Source: Daejeonella sp. (lineage in GTDB: Bacteria > Bacteroidota > Bacteroidia > Sphingobacteriales > Sphingobacteriaceae). Taken from it: DNA of 53,687 bases. Within the stretch, counting starts at the first letter, position 1. Every line of letters starts with the position of its first letter. The position numbers were made by a program, and so were the translations under genes. Below are positions 44,553-53,457 of the stretch, piece after piece. The DNA lies in NCBI RefSeq assembly GCF_030695525.1, contig NZ_JAUYSS010000022.1, positions 1 to 53,687 of the forward strand, in the 5' to 3' direction. The notes beneath the pieces were generated by a model. It was not told where the DNA came from. It did no database searches and saw only the letters and a list, made by a program, of their open reading frames with translations.

Positions 44553-44919
44553 TTCTAACTTGTATACGATTAGAATTAAGTTCTGAATAAAATAAGTTTT
44601 TATGTATTTCATTGAATGTTTTGACCAATTTTCAAAAGAAAGCCCCATCTTCAAAGACCGAAAAGCCCGATACGAAATGTAATGACAAGATTTAGAGTGT
44701 TTTAAACCCTATTGATTGTAATCCAGGTTGGAATCTTTCTAGTGACCCTGAAGGGGTCAAATGTTTATAGTCTATAAACATCCGAACCCTTTGGGGTCGA
44801 AGAACAAATGCTTTAACTGAACAATAATGATTTGGCATTAACTAGTTTAAATTGTATACTCCATGTCATATCTCCACGCAGTTTGATTCTTTCATGAGGC
44901 CTCTTTATATTTGTATTAA
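44553..44919. repeat. Intergenic region with a compound palindrome
   Basis: No gene is seen. A compound inverted repeat lies at 44744-44799: GACCCTGAAGGGGTC, then a perfect 10-bp-arm palindrome centred at 44771 (ATGTTTATAG-T-CTATAAACAT, 44761-44781), then CCGAACCCTTTGGGGTCG. The 3' end holds the msrB promoter. Confidence 0.7.
44882..44913 (+). promoter_or_regulatory. Bacteroidota promoter of msrB with a very short leader
   Basis: TTTG (44882-44885), a 20-base spacer and TATATTTG (44906-44913) match the consensus. The -7 box ends six bases before the ATG, so the transcript may be nearly leaderless. Confidence 0.75.
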
Positions 44920-45306
44920 ATGGAATACAATAAATTAACACCCGAAGAAGAATACATCATCCTTCATAAAGGCACTGAGAGGCCTTATTCAGGAGAATAT
45001 CTCGAAAATCAGAAGTCGGGAGTTTACTGCTGCAGGCAATGTAATTCTCTGTTGTACCGTTCTGAAGATAAATTTGATTCTCATTGTGGATGGCCAAGTT
45101 TTGATGATGAAATTGAAGGTGCGGTTAAAAAAATATTGGATAAAGACGGGCACCGCGAAGAGATCATTTGCCAGAATTGCGGTGGACATTTAGGGCATGT
45201 TTTTAAAGGTGAAAAATTAACACCAAAAAACACCCGTCATTGTGTAAACTCACTTTCAATGAAATTTGTATCTGCAGAAGATCTGTCGGCCTTAGGTATT
45301 TCCTGA
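44920..45306 (+). CDS. msrB: Peptide-methionine (R)-S-oxide reductase MsrB
   Basis: This 128-residue enzyme reduces methionine-R-sulfoxide in oxidised proteins. It has two zinc-binding CxxC pairs (C38/C41 and C84/C87) and the catalytic cysteine C108 in TRHCVNS, with the substrate pocket segment HCGWPSF. MsrA is not fused to it. No signal peptide is seen, so it is cytosolic. The length and motifs are standard. It is preceded by a strong promoter and followed 80 bases later by a fabG-like gene. Confidence 0.96.
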   Translation: MEYNKLTPEEEYIILHKGTERPYSGEYLENQKSGVYCCRQCNSLLYRSEDKFDSHCGWPSFDDEIEGAVKKILDKDGHREEIICQNCGGHLGHVFKGEKLTPKNTRHCVNSLSMKFVSAEDLSALGIS

Positions 45307-45386
45307 GTATCAGAAATGCTAAACTCCTTTTGTTGAAATTGTATTTATTTTTAAGAAATTCCTAATTTCACAGTTTAAACTCCATT

Positions 45387-46130
45387 ATGAAATTACTTGA
45401 AGGAAAAATTGCCTTAATTACCGGTGCCTCAAAAGGAATAGGCCGTAAGATCGCTGAAAAATTCGCCGAGCATGGTGCTGATGTTGCTTTCACCTACCTA
45501 TCATCTGTTGAGAAAGGCGAGGCCTTGGAACAGGAATTGCAAAGCTTTGGAACAAAGGTTAAAGGATATCGTTCTGATGCATCAAAATTTGATCAGGCTG
45601 AGAAATTGATCAACGATATTGTTGCTGATTTTGGTGGTCTGGATGTTGTGGTAAACAATGCAGGTATAACCAAGGATGGTTTATTAATGCGTATGACAGA
45701 AGAGAACTGGGATGAAGTTTTAAATGTAAACCTTAAATCTATCTTCAATGTAACCAAGGCAGCATCAAAAATTATGATGAAGAGCCGAAAGGGTGTTTTC
45801 ATCAATATGAGCTCGGTTGTTGGAGTGCAGGGAAATGCCGGGCAGGCCAATTATGCGGCATCCAAGGCCGGGATCATTGGATTTTCGAAATCAGTTGCCA
45901 AAGAACTTGGTTCAAGAAATATCCGTTCGAATGTAGTCGCTCCGGGTTTTATCAGAACCGAAATGACCGAAGTACTCGATCCAAAAGTAGTGGAGGGTTG
46001 GGCACAGGCTATTCCTTTAAAGCGGGCAGGTGAAACGGAAGATGTCGCCAATCTATGCGTATTCCTGGGTTCAGATATGAGTTCATATATTACTGGACAG
46101 GTGATACCGGTTGATGGGGGGATGCTTTAG
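45387..46130 (+). CDS. fabG: 3-oxoacyl-[acyl-carrier-protein] reductase (FabG-like)
   Basis: This 247-residue short-chain dehydrogenase would reduce 3-oxoacyl-ACP with NADPH in fatty acid synthesis. Cofactor motif TGASKGIG (12-19), NNAG (90-93) and the catalytic residues S143, Y156 and K160 in MSSVVGVQGNAGQANYAASK are all in place, as is the C-terminus GQVIPVDGGML. The motif spacing is that of genuine FabG proteins, though no other fatty acid synthesis gene is adjacent and other SDRs resemble it closely. Confidence 0.93.
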   Translation: MKLLEGKIALITGASKGIGRKIAEKFAEHGADVAFTYLSSVEKGEALEQELQSFGTKVKGYRSDASKFDQAEKLINDIVADFGGLDVVVNNAGITKDGLLMRMTEENWDEVLNVNLKSIFNVTKAASKIMMKSRKGVFINMSSVVGVQGNAGQANYAASKAGIIGFSKSVAKELGSRNIRSNVVAPGFIRTEMTEVLDPKVVEGWAQAIPLKRAGETEDVANLCVFLGSDMSSYITGQVIPVDGGML

Positions 46131-46134
46131 GCAA

Positions 46135-46162
46135 TTGATAGTTGATAGTTGAGAATTGAGAA
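46135..46162. repeat. Tandem heptamer repeat after fabG
   Basis: TTGATAG TTGATAG TTGAGAA TTGAGAA lie in tandem directly after the fabG stop, followed by imperfect GGTATGAGGT-type repeats to about 46220. The remaining bases up to 46338 hold no gene. Confidence 0.6.
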
Positions 46163-46338
46163 TGAAAGTCGGTGGTATGCGGTATGAGGTGTGGGGTCTG
46201 AAATAGGAGGTATGAGGTCTGAGGACCGATAGTTGTCGGGCTTAGACGCTTCATCTTACTTTTTCCTTTATGCTTTCAGCTTAAAGCTGGTACAGAATTT
46301 GTCTGTATTGTTTATAATTAATTGCGTAAATTAAGCTC

Positions 46339-47064
46339 ATGATAAACAATCGTTTCATTATTCCATTTGCCATTTTAGGATTCTCTTTGATTGTCTCAAC
46401 CTTTATTTTTTCTGGTACATGGCGAAAGATCAAAAGCGAGAACCAAACGATTACTGTAACAGGCTCTGCCAAACAGGTTATTGTTTCTGATCTGGGGGTT
46501 TTACGCGGGACACTGAATGTTGAAGCTGCAACGGCTGTAGAAGCATATCGTTTACTTCAGGCTCAAAAACCGATATTGATGGAATATTTCAAGTCTAAAG
46601 GTTTTGCCGGTGATAAGGTAAATGTTCAAACGATTACCTCTTACCCTAATCATTCTTTTAATCAGCAAGGACAGAATACAGGAATCAGGTCATATAGTGC
46701 TTCCCAAATGATAGATATTTCAACTTCTGATGTGCAATTGATTAAAGCCATGTCTATTGAGGTCAGTTCACTTGTTGAACGGGGGGTTAACTTTCAGGTC
46801 AACCAGCCGGAGTATTATTATACCAAAATCGGTGATATAAAAATTGAAATACAGGCAGCTGCCGCAAAGGATGCCATGATTCGGGGAGAACGTATAGCAG
46901 AAGCTACCGGACGCGAATTAGGAGCCCTTAAAAGTGCAAGAATGGGGGTGCTGCAAATCACTCCTGAAAATTCAAACCTGATTTCGGATTATGGTGTGAA
47001 TGATGTCAGTTCTATTAGAAAGGAGATAATTGCTGTGGTCAATGCCAATTTCGAGATCGATTAA
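46339..47064 (+). CDS. SIMPL domain protein (YggE-like)
   Basis: This 241-residue protein has an N-terminal transmembrane or signal helix (RFIIPFAILGFSLIVSTFIF) followed by a SIMPL (YggE/BP26) domain, seen in ITVTGSAKQVIVSDLGVL, VNVQTITSYPNHSF and the repeated DAMIRGERIAEATGRELG stretch. YggE-like proteins are linked to oxidative-stress protection and form ring-like oligomers in some bacteria; the biochemical role is unsettled. It is probably periplasmic or anchored in the membrane. Confidence 0.88.
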   Translation: MINNRFIIPFAILGFSLIVSTFIFSGTWRKIKSENQTITVTGSAKQVIVSDLGVLRGTLNVEAATAVEAYRLLQAQKPILMEYFKSKGFAGDKVNVQTITSYPNHSFNQQGQNTGIRSYSASQMIDISTSDVQLIKAMSIEVSSLVERGVNFQVNQPEYYYTKIGDIKIEIQAAAAKDAMIRGERIAEATGRELGALKSARMGVLQITPENSNLISDYGVNDVSSIRKEIIAVVNANFEID

Positions 47065-47078
47065 TATCTGCTGAAAGA

Positions 47079-47109
47079 TTGAAAGCTTAAATTTAAAAAG
47101 GCATATTTG
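47079..47109 (+). promoter_or_regulatory. Probable promoter of the 47118 gene
   Basis: TTG (47079-47081), a 20-base spacer and CATATTTG (47102-47109) fit the Bacteroidota consensus apart from the first base of the -7 box. The -7 box ends eight bases before the ATG. Confidence 0.5.
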
Positions 47110-47117
47110 TATTAGCT

Positions 47118-49205
47118 ATGCCGCTATTATTTCAAATTCAATTTACTTCAGTAAGCTATTTGTGGCTCCTGGCCTGTTTGGGATTAGGTATTTCCTACGC
47201 CTTTCTTTTATATAAACCATCCGGGCATCTTAATATAACCTTAAGATATTTTCTTTTCACCCTCCGGACCATTTCCATTGCTTTAATCGCATTTTTACTT
47301 TTTTCTCCTCTTGTTAAAACAATTAATCGAACAGTTGAGAAACCACTGATCATTCTTGCACAGGATAATTCAGCTTCAATCCTTCTCTCAAAAACCAAGG
47401 ATTTCAATTGGCAAAATTATAATGATCAGCTTAAAAGACTCGAGAAAAATCTCTCAGCAGATTATGAGCTTCGTACGTTTAATTTTGCCGAAGAAATTGA
47501 TAGCGGACTTAACTTAAAGTATGATGGCTCCCTGACGGATATTTCATCTGTTTTTAAACTGATAGATGATCAATTCACTAATCGGAATATTGGTGCTGTA
47601 ATTATAGGCACAGACGGGATCTATAACAGAGGTCCAAACCCACAATATGAAATTAAGAACATCAAGGCACCGATTTATACCATTGCCCTTGGGGATACTA
47701 TTGCCAGGCGTGATCTTCTGATTTCAAATGTGAATTACAACAATATTGTTTATCTGAATAATGAGTTTCAGATCGGGGTAAGTATAGAAGCATATCAATC
47801 GCAAGGGAGTGCTTCTTTACTGACAGTTAGTTCAGAATCAAGTATTCTCATATCAAAACCGGTATTGATAAATTCCAATGAATTCAGACAAACAGTTTTA
47901 CTGAATTTGCCTGCTGAAAGAAAAGGGATTCAATCTTATACCATCCGGCTTGCAGCTCTTTCCAACGAATTATCCCTTATCAATAATACTCAAACCATCT
48001 TTGTTGAGGTAATAGACGGGAGAAAGAATGTCCTGATTATTGCAAATGCCCCCCACCCTGATATCAGCGCAATCCGGCAATCCATTGAGATCAATAAAAA
48101 CTATTCAGTAAAGGTTCGAATGGGACAGGAGGCTAACCTTGCAGAAATTGAAGAAGCAGGTTTGCTGATTTTGCATCAATTACCTTCAATAAGTAATAAT
48201 GCCAGGGATGTACTCAAGTTGGCAGACGCCAAGCCGAAATTCTATGTTTTGGGTGCACAGAGCAATATTCCTGTTTTTTCATCATCACAGAATGTAATTG
48301 CTATTACTTCAAACGGTATGCTGCAAGAAGCAACCGCAACCCTTAATAAAGATTTTTATGCATTTGCTCTTAGTGAAGGCAGCAGGTCAAAAATCAGTAA
48401 TTTCGGCCCCTTGCTATCACCTTTCGGGAATTATGCCTTGAAAGGACCTTCCAGTTTGCTGATAAAGCAGCAAATTGGAAAATTGCCGACCGAAAAGCCT
48501 TTATTATTGTTTGGTGAAGATATTCAAGGCAGGGTTGCTGTGCTTGCCGGTGAGGGAATCTGGCGCTGGAGGCTGGAAGATTTTCAGGAAAATGCAAGTC
48601 ATGAGGCTGTTGATGAATTAATTACAAAAACTGTACAATACCTGGTTAGCGCAGATGATAAGCGAAAATTCAGGGTCTACCCTTCAAAAAATACTTTTGA
48701 TGAGCATGAACATGTCATTTTGAATGCAGAGTTATATAATGATGCCTATGAACTGGTAAATACTTCGGATGTTAATATAGTAATGAAGAATAAACAAGGT
48801 AAAAGCTATTCGTTCGTCTTTTCACGTTCTTTAAACTCATATCAGCTTGATGCCGGAGAATTAACAGCAGGGGAATATAATTATACTGCCACAACAGCGC
48901 TTGGGAACGTGAAACATCAGGCAGAAGGACAATTTATAATAGGCAGGCAAGAGGCTGAATATAAGCAGAGTGTAGCGAATCATCAATTATTATACACTAT
49001 CTCAAAGCAGAATGGTGGTCAGATGCTTTCTCCCGAACGGCTTGAAGAAATACCTGAACTGATCAGAGCAAATGAACAGGTGAAAGCCGTATATTACGAT
49101 AACCCCAGGTATAGTGAGCTTATAGATCTGAAATTTTTATTTTTTATGGTACTCGCGCTATTGAGCCTTGAATGGCTCTCAAGAAAACGAAACGGCGAAA
49201 TATAA
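47118..49205 (+). CDS. Large membrane-anchored protein with VWA-like region
   Basis: This 695-residue protein has two N-terminal transmembrane helices (about 10-32 and 40-65) and one near the C-terminus (about 672-690). Between them is a von Willebrand A-like fold (about 75-190): the segment LIILAQDNSASILL resembles a MIDAS DxSxS motif, and VIIGTDGIYNRG has the TDG block. The rest is repeated beta-sandwich, probably periplasmic. It resembles proteins of unknown function near Bat/aerotolerance operons and BatA-like glutamine amidotransferase-domain proteins, but no catalytic domain is recognised. Function is unknown. Confidence 0.85.
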   Translation: MPLLFQIQFTSVSYLWLLACLGLGISYAFLLYKPSGHLNITLRYFLFTLRTISIALIAFLLFSPLVKTINRTVEKPLIILAQDNSASILLSKTKDFNWQNYNDQLKRLEKNLSADYELRTFNFAEEIDSGLNLKYDGSLTDISSVFKLIDDQFTNRNIGAVIIGTDGIYNRGPNPQYEIKNIKAPIYTIALGDTIARRDLLISNVNYNNIVYLNNEFQIGVSIEAYQSQGSASLLTVSSESSILISKPVLINSNEFRQTVLLNLPAERKGIQSYTIRLAALSNELSLINNTQTIFVEVIDGRKNVLIIANAPHPDISAIRQSIEINKNYSVKVRMGQEANLAEIEEAGLLILHQLPSISNNARDVLKLADAKPKFYVLGAQSNIPVFSSSQNVIAITSNGMLQEATATLNKDFYAFALSEGSRSKISNFGPLLSPFGNYALKGPSSLLIKQQIGKLPTEKPLLLFGEDIQGRVAVLAGEGIWRWRLEDFQENASHEAVDELITKTVQYLVSADDKRKFRVYPSKNTFDEHEHVILNAELYNDAYELVNTSDVNIVMKNKQGKSYSFVFSRSLNSYQLDAGELTAGEYNYTATTALGNVKHQAEGQFIIGRQEAEYKQSVANHQLLYTISKQNGGQMLSPERLEEIPELIRANEQVKAVYYDNPRYSELIDLKFLFFMVLALLSLEWLSRKRNGEI

Positions 49206-49230
49206 TCTGATTGTTTTTAATATTCATCTC

Positions 49231-49554
49231 ATGGAAGTAAAAAAAACTTTGTCTGTTTACAATAAGGTCAGAAAACTGACTAAAGATGGAAAACTGAATT
49301 GGAATGAGGAAGCTGATGGTAATACATTTTATACATCAATCAGTGACTTTAAGATTTATATTGGAAAAAGTGCAGGTACGATTTCCTTTGAACTCTTTAA
49401 TAATTTAAACACAAAAATAGGGCTATTAGAGTTTGGCGGGTATTCGCCCGATATTGATGGTCTTGATTCTTTCTATAATCAGGTAAGGAATTTAACTATC
49501 AAAAATGATGATGGCCTTGACGATCTTCTCGATCAACTTGAACAGATCGACTAG
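49231..49554 (+). CDS. Small hypothetical protein
   Basis: This 107-residue acidic soluble protein (ends LDDLLDQLEQID) is of unknown function. ATG 49231 was chosen over the upstream open frame because the earlier part overlaps the preceding gene in another frame. The gene lies 25 bases after the VWA-like gene and is probably co-transcribed with it. No motif is recognised. Confidence 0.7.
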   Translation: MEVKKTLSVYNKVRKLTKDGKLNWNEEADGNTFYTSISDFKIYIGKSAGTISFELFNNLNTKIGLLEFGGYSPDIDGLDSFYNQVRNLTIKNDDGLDDLLDQLEQID

Positions 49555-49841
49555 TTAGCAGGTATCTGACTACCTATAATTTCCGGAAATTTCACCTTGC
49601 AGTGACCATTCTAATAATTGACCGAAACAGTATTGCCGTTAACCTCTCAGGATATACCGCATACTAATAAAATTTGCATTAAATTCTTGCTAAAAATCTT
49701 CTGGAGTACATTTATGTCGGTAATGGAAGTAAGAATAAGGGTAATTGTGAGCAATCTTTAGATCCTGCTGATCCCCTCTGCATTTGCAAAAATAATAGTT
49801 CTTCCTGATTACCGGGGATCTTAAATTTAATATTTCCTTAA
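49555..49841. other. Intergenic region before the export operon
   Basis: These 287 bases separate two operons. I found no peptide-precursor gene with a double-glycine leader and no consensus promoter. The 15-codon frame from the ATG in CATTTATGTCGG is not convincing. Confidence 0.4.
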
Positions 49842-51029
49842 ATGTCAGTATCAGCCTGGAATGATCATCATGCAGCCCTAATTCACATTGGAAATAGGTG
49901 CCATTACTGCGTCGGTACCTCGATTATATATACTATCGTTCTATCTGCGACAATCATAATATTGAGTTTATTGCCTTTTATACCTATTCAAATCAGTATT
50001 AATAGTGGAGGTGTGATAAAGTCGTCCCGAGAGCGGACAGAGCTTGTTGCATCGGCTAGTGGAAGGATTGTTGAGGTTAGGATGAAGGATAACCAAAGTA
50101 TATCCAAGGGGGATACAGTACTGCTTATTGATTCTTCTTTACCCCTACAACAAAGGAAAATTTTAAGCAGTCGGTCAAAACTACTCAAACAGCTCCTGGA
50201 GGATGTAATACTTATAATCAGCCAGACCAAGCATTTGGAAAAGACTTCGGCCCAGCCTGTATTCTTAACTGAGCAGTACAGAGCTTCCTGGTTACAGTTC
50301 TGTCAGGAGTTCAAAGACCGTCTCCTGAGCAGAGAACAGGCCGAACGAATTTTTAACAGGTATAATATCTTGTATGAAAATGGGGCAATAACTTTATTAG
50401 AAAGTGAAAAACTAAGGTTTGAATTTGATAAGGCTGTTTCTGAGCAGAACCTGCTTATAAACCGATGGAGATCGCAATGGGAAATGGAAGCAGGAGGCTA
50501 CCGAAGGGAACTGAGTGATTTACTTTCCCGCGAAGCAGAACTAGAAGAGGAGAATAAACTGTTTACACTCCGGGCAACTGTCAGGGGTTCAATTCAAAAC
50601 CTGGCAGGCATACAGGCTGGTTCTTATGTCTTCGCTAACCAAAAGATTGCTGAAATTTCACCTGATGATCAATTGATTGCACTTTGTTACGTGAAATCAT
50701 CCGATATCGGCCTGGTCAGAAAAGGACAGTCGGTAAACTTTCAGGTTGATGCTTACAATTACAATCAATGGGGTTTGATATCGGGCAGAGTGACTGACAT
50801 TTCAGATGATATCATTTATTCGGATCAGGGAGCTACGGTTTTCAAGGTACGTTGTATGCTGGACAGGGATCATTTGAAACTTAAGAATGGGTACAAAGGA
50901 TACCTCAGAAAGGGAATGGGCATTACTGCCCGCTTTATGGTTGCCGAGCGCACTTTGTTTGACTTACTTTTTGATAAGCTTGATGACTGGCTAAACCCGA
51001 ATCTAAGAGTTAGAACTCCTGAATCATGA
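49842..51029 (+). CDS. HlyD-family membrane fusion protein of a peptide exporter
   Basis: This 395-residue adaptor is anchored in the inner membrane by one helix (about 27-50), followed by a biotinyl-lipoyl-like half (about 58-95, ASASGRIVEVRMKDNQSISKG), a long coiled coil (about 95-240) and the second lipoyl/beta-barrel region (ATVRGSIQNLAGIQAGSYV onward). Its stop overlaps the next gene's start in ATGA, so the two are translationally coupled. Together with the C39 transporter it would carry a processed peptide across the envelope. Confidence 0.93.
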   Translation: MSVSAWNDHHAALIHIGNRCHYCVGTSIIYTIVLSATIIILSLLPFIPIQISINSGGVIKSSRERTELVASASGRIVEVRMKDNQSISKGDTVLLIDSSLPLQQRKILSSRSKLLKQLLEDVILIISQTKHLEKTSAQPVFLTEQYRASWLQFCQEFKDRLLSREQAERIFNRYNILYENGAITLLESEKLRFEFDKAVSEQNLLINRWRSQWEMEAGGYRRELSDLLSREAELEEENKLFTLRATVRGSIQNLAGIQAGSYVFANQKIAEISPDDQLIALCYVKSSDIGLVRKGQSVNFQVDAYNYNQWGLISGRVTDISDDIIYSDQGATVFKVRCMLDRDHLKLKNGYKGYLRKGMGITARFMVAERTLFDLLFDKLDDWLNPNLRVRTPES

Positions 51030-53200
51030 ATATCAATGTAAAACAACGTGATCTGTCTGATTGTGGGGCTGCCTGCCTTGCTTCAGTTGCGAGGTTTTAC
51101 AATCTTGATGTTCCGGTCGCGAGAATCCGGCAGCATGCCGGAACAGATAAAAAGGGAACAAATATTGCCGGTATGCTTGAAGCTGCCACTCGACTCGGAT
51201 TTGAGGCAAAGGGAGTTAAAGGAACAGTTGAAAGTCTTTTCAAAATTCCTCTTCCGGTTATCGCCCATGTCATTGTCAATGGTCAGCTACAGCATTTTGT
51301 GGTTATTTATAAGATAAATAAGCATAAGATCAGTTTCATGGATCCTTCAGTCGGGAAATTGCTTTCAAAAAAGCTAAGTGATTTCAGGGAAGAGTGGACA
51401 GGCGTACTTATTTTGATGGTGCCAAACAGTAGTTTTGTTACTGGTAATCAAAAATTAAGCTTTTCCAGCCGATTCCGTACACTATTACTACCTCATAGTA
51501 CCATTCTTGTTCAGGTATTGTTTGGTGCAGTTGTTTACACCTTGCTAGGACTTTCGATGGCAATATTTGTACAGAAGATTGTAGATTTTGTACTGGTCGA
51601 CGGAAACAGGAATTTGCTCAACCTCATGAGTGTGGGTATGTTCATCATTCTCTTGCTTCAGGTATTTATAGGAACCCTGAAAAGCATTTTTATTTTAAGA
51701 ACCGGACAGATGATTGATGCCAGATTAATTCTTGGCTATTATAAGCACCTTCTAAAATTACCTCAGCGATTTTTCGACACCATGCGGGTAGGTGAAATTA
51801 CTTCAAGAATTGGGGATGCTGTTAAGATTCGTTTATTTATAAATGATGTTTCTATCAACCTTTTGGTGAACCTTTTTATGCTGGCATTTGCTTTAGCGAT
51901 GATGTTTACCTATTACTGGAAGCTTGCACTCTTTCTTTTGATCCTCATCCCACTTTATTCTGCCATTTTTCTGATTACCAACAGGCTCAATAAGAAGGTT
52001 CAGCGTAAGCTGATGGAGAATTCGGCTGAGCTGGAATCGCAACTTGTAGAGAGCTTGAATGCGGTTGAGACAATCAAGCGTTTCGGTCTGGAGGATTATG
52101 CGAATCAGAAAACTGAAGTACGGTTCATGAAACTCCTGGCTACGGTTTATAAATCAGGTTTGAATGCTGTTTTTTCAGGATATTCTACTGAATTGGTTTC
52201 CCATTCATTTACCATTCTATTGCTATGGGTCGGTGCCGGATTTGTATTAGATAAGCAAATCAGTCCGGGTGAATTACTCTCATTTTATACCCTGATCGGC
52301 TATTTTACCGGGCCTGTTTCATCCTTTGTTGGAATGAATAAAACTGTTCAGGATGCGATAATTGCGTCTGATCGTTTGTTTGAAATTATGGATATGGAGC
52401 AGGAGAATGAGGATCATAAATTTGAACTCGAAAGATCAAGCCTCGGAAATATCAGATTCGCTGATGTTTCCTTTCGGTATGGTACTCGGATCATGGTTTT
52501 TGATAAATTAAATTTGGAGATACCATATCAGAAAATGACAGGAATAGTCGGTGAGAGCGGATCAGGAAAATCTACCCTGATGTCTATCCTGCAAAACATA
52601 TATCCGGTTCGTAGTGGTCATGTATTTATTGGTGATTATGAAATAAAACATGTTAGCAATAGTTCGCTGCGCAAGATCATCAGTGTAGTACCACAAAAGA
52701 TAGATCTTTTTGCGACTGATATTAGCACTAATATTTCCATCGGAGATGATGAGCCGGATATAAAAAAAATTATAGGTATTTGTACTATGCTTGGAATTAC
52801 TCAATTTATTGATGACTTGCCCAATGGATTTCAAACTCAAATTGGAGAAAATGGAGCAAGCCTTTCGGGTGGACAAAAACAAAGAATTGCGATTGCACGC
52901 GCCCTTTATCGGGATCCTGAAATCCTTATTATGGATGAGGCGAGCTCTTCTCTGGATCCGGTATCTGAAAAATATGTTCAGGAAGCCATAGAGTTTTTGC
53001 TTTCTGAAAAGAAGACTGTAATTGTGATTTCCCATCGCCTTAGCAGCATTCAAAAGGCCGGAAAGATCATTGTTTTAAAGGATGGTAAAGTTGCTGAGGA
53101 GGGAAAACATACTGACTTGATAGCTTACCAGGGAGAGTATTATCAGTTATGGTCTCAGCAAATGCCCATAGAATTTCAAAATTTAATTATTGCCAAATGA
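51026..53200 (+). CDS. Peptidase-containing ABC transporter (PCAT, C39 peptidase)
   Basis: This 724-residue exporter cuts the leader from a peptide precursor and exports it. The N-terminal C39 peptidase (1-130) has the catalytic cysteine C13 in SDCGAACLAS, histidine H90 in QHFVVI and aspartate D106 in MDPSVG. Six transmembrane helices (about 160-440) and an ATPase domain (about 480-715) follow, with GESGSGKST, LSGGQKQRIAIARAL and ILIMDEASSSLD. It overlaps the HlyD gene by four bases upstream and the HTH gene by four bases downstream. Substrates normally have a double-glycine leader; none was found in the window. Confidence 0.95.
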   Translation: MNINVKQRDLSDCGAACLASVARFYNLDVPVARIRQHAGTDKKGTNIAGMLEAATRLGFEAKGVKGTVESLFKIPLPVIAHVIVNGQLQHFVVIYKINKHKISFMDPSVGKLLSKKLSDFREEWTGVLILMVPNSSFVTGNQKLSFSSRFRTLLLPHSTILVQVLFGAVVYTLLGLSMAIFVQKIVDFVLVDGNRNLLNLMSVGMFIILLLQVFIGTLKSIFILRTGQMIDARLILGYYKHLLKLPQRFFDTMRVGEITSRIGDAVKIRLFINDVSINLLVNLFMLAFALAMMFTYYWKLALFLLILIPLYSAIFLITNRLNKKVQRKLMENSAELESQLVESLNAVETIKRFGLEDYANQKTEVRFMKLLATVYKSGLNAVFSGYSTELVSHSFTILLLWVGAGFVLDKQISPGELLSFYTLIGYFTGPVSSFVGMNKTVQDAIIASDRLFEIMDMEQENEDHKFELERSSLGNIRFADVSFRYGTRIMVFDKLNLEIPYQKMTGIVGESGSGKSTLMSILQNIYPVRSGHVFIGDYEIKHVSNSSLRKIISVVPQKIDLFATDISTNISIGDDEPDIKKIIGICTMLGITQFIDDLPNGFQTQIGENGASLSGGQKQRIAIARALYRDPEILIMDEASSSLDPVSEKYVQEAIEFLLSEKKTVIVISHRLSSIQKAGKIIVLKDGKVAEEGKHTDLIAYQGEYYQLWSQQMPIEFQNLIIAK

Positions 53201-53457
53201 AGCTGCTGGAACAAATTGAGCGTATTAACCGACTTCATGAACTGATCAAGCATCGGCGTACAGGTACCCCAAGTCAGTTGGCTCAGCGACTGAATTTATC
53301 AACTTCGATGGTCTATAAATTAATGGATGAACTGAAACTGCGGGATGCACCCATAGAATATTCCCGTCAGTTGGGCACATATTATTATAGCAGAAGTTTT
53401 CAGATGAAGATATCTATTGATTTTAAAATGATCGCAGAGGAAGAATTGCCTGAATAG
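53197..53457 (+). CDS. Small HTH-domain protein coupled to the exporter
   Basis: This 86-residue protein starts in the ATGA overlap with the transporter's stop. A helix-turn-helix of the HTH_11 kind is visible at about 22-48 (GTPSQLAQRLNLSTSMVYKLMDEL), preceded by a leucine-rich helix. The C-terminal half is a short beta-rich tail with YYYSRSF. It is likely a DNA-binding regulator of the export operon or of its peptide genes, which may lie just right of the window. Start choice is fixed by the overlap; the in-frame positions upstream lie inside the transporter. Confidence 0.8.
   Translation: MKLLEQIERINRLHELIKHRRTGTPSQLAQRLNLSTSMVYKLMDELKLRDAPIEYSRQLGTYYYSRSFQMKISIDFKMIAEEELPE

Noticed and set aside
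49713..49760. Small peptide gene before the exporter operon
   Set aside because: The only frame is 15 codons with no double-glycine leader and no promoter.
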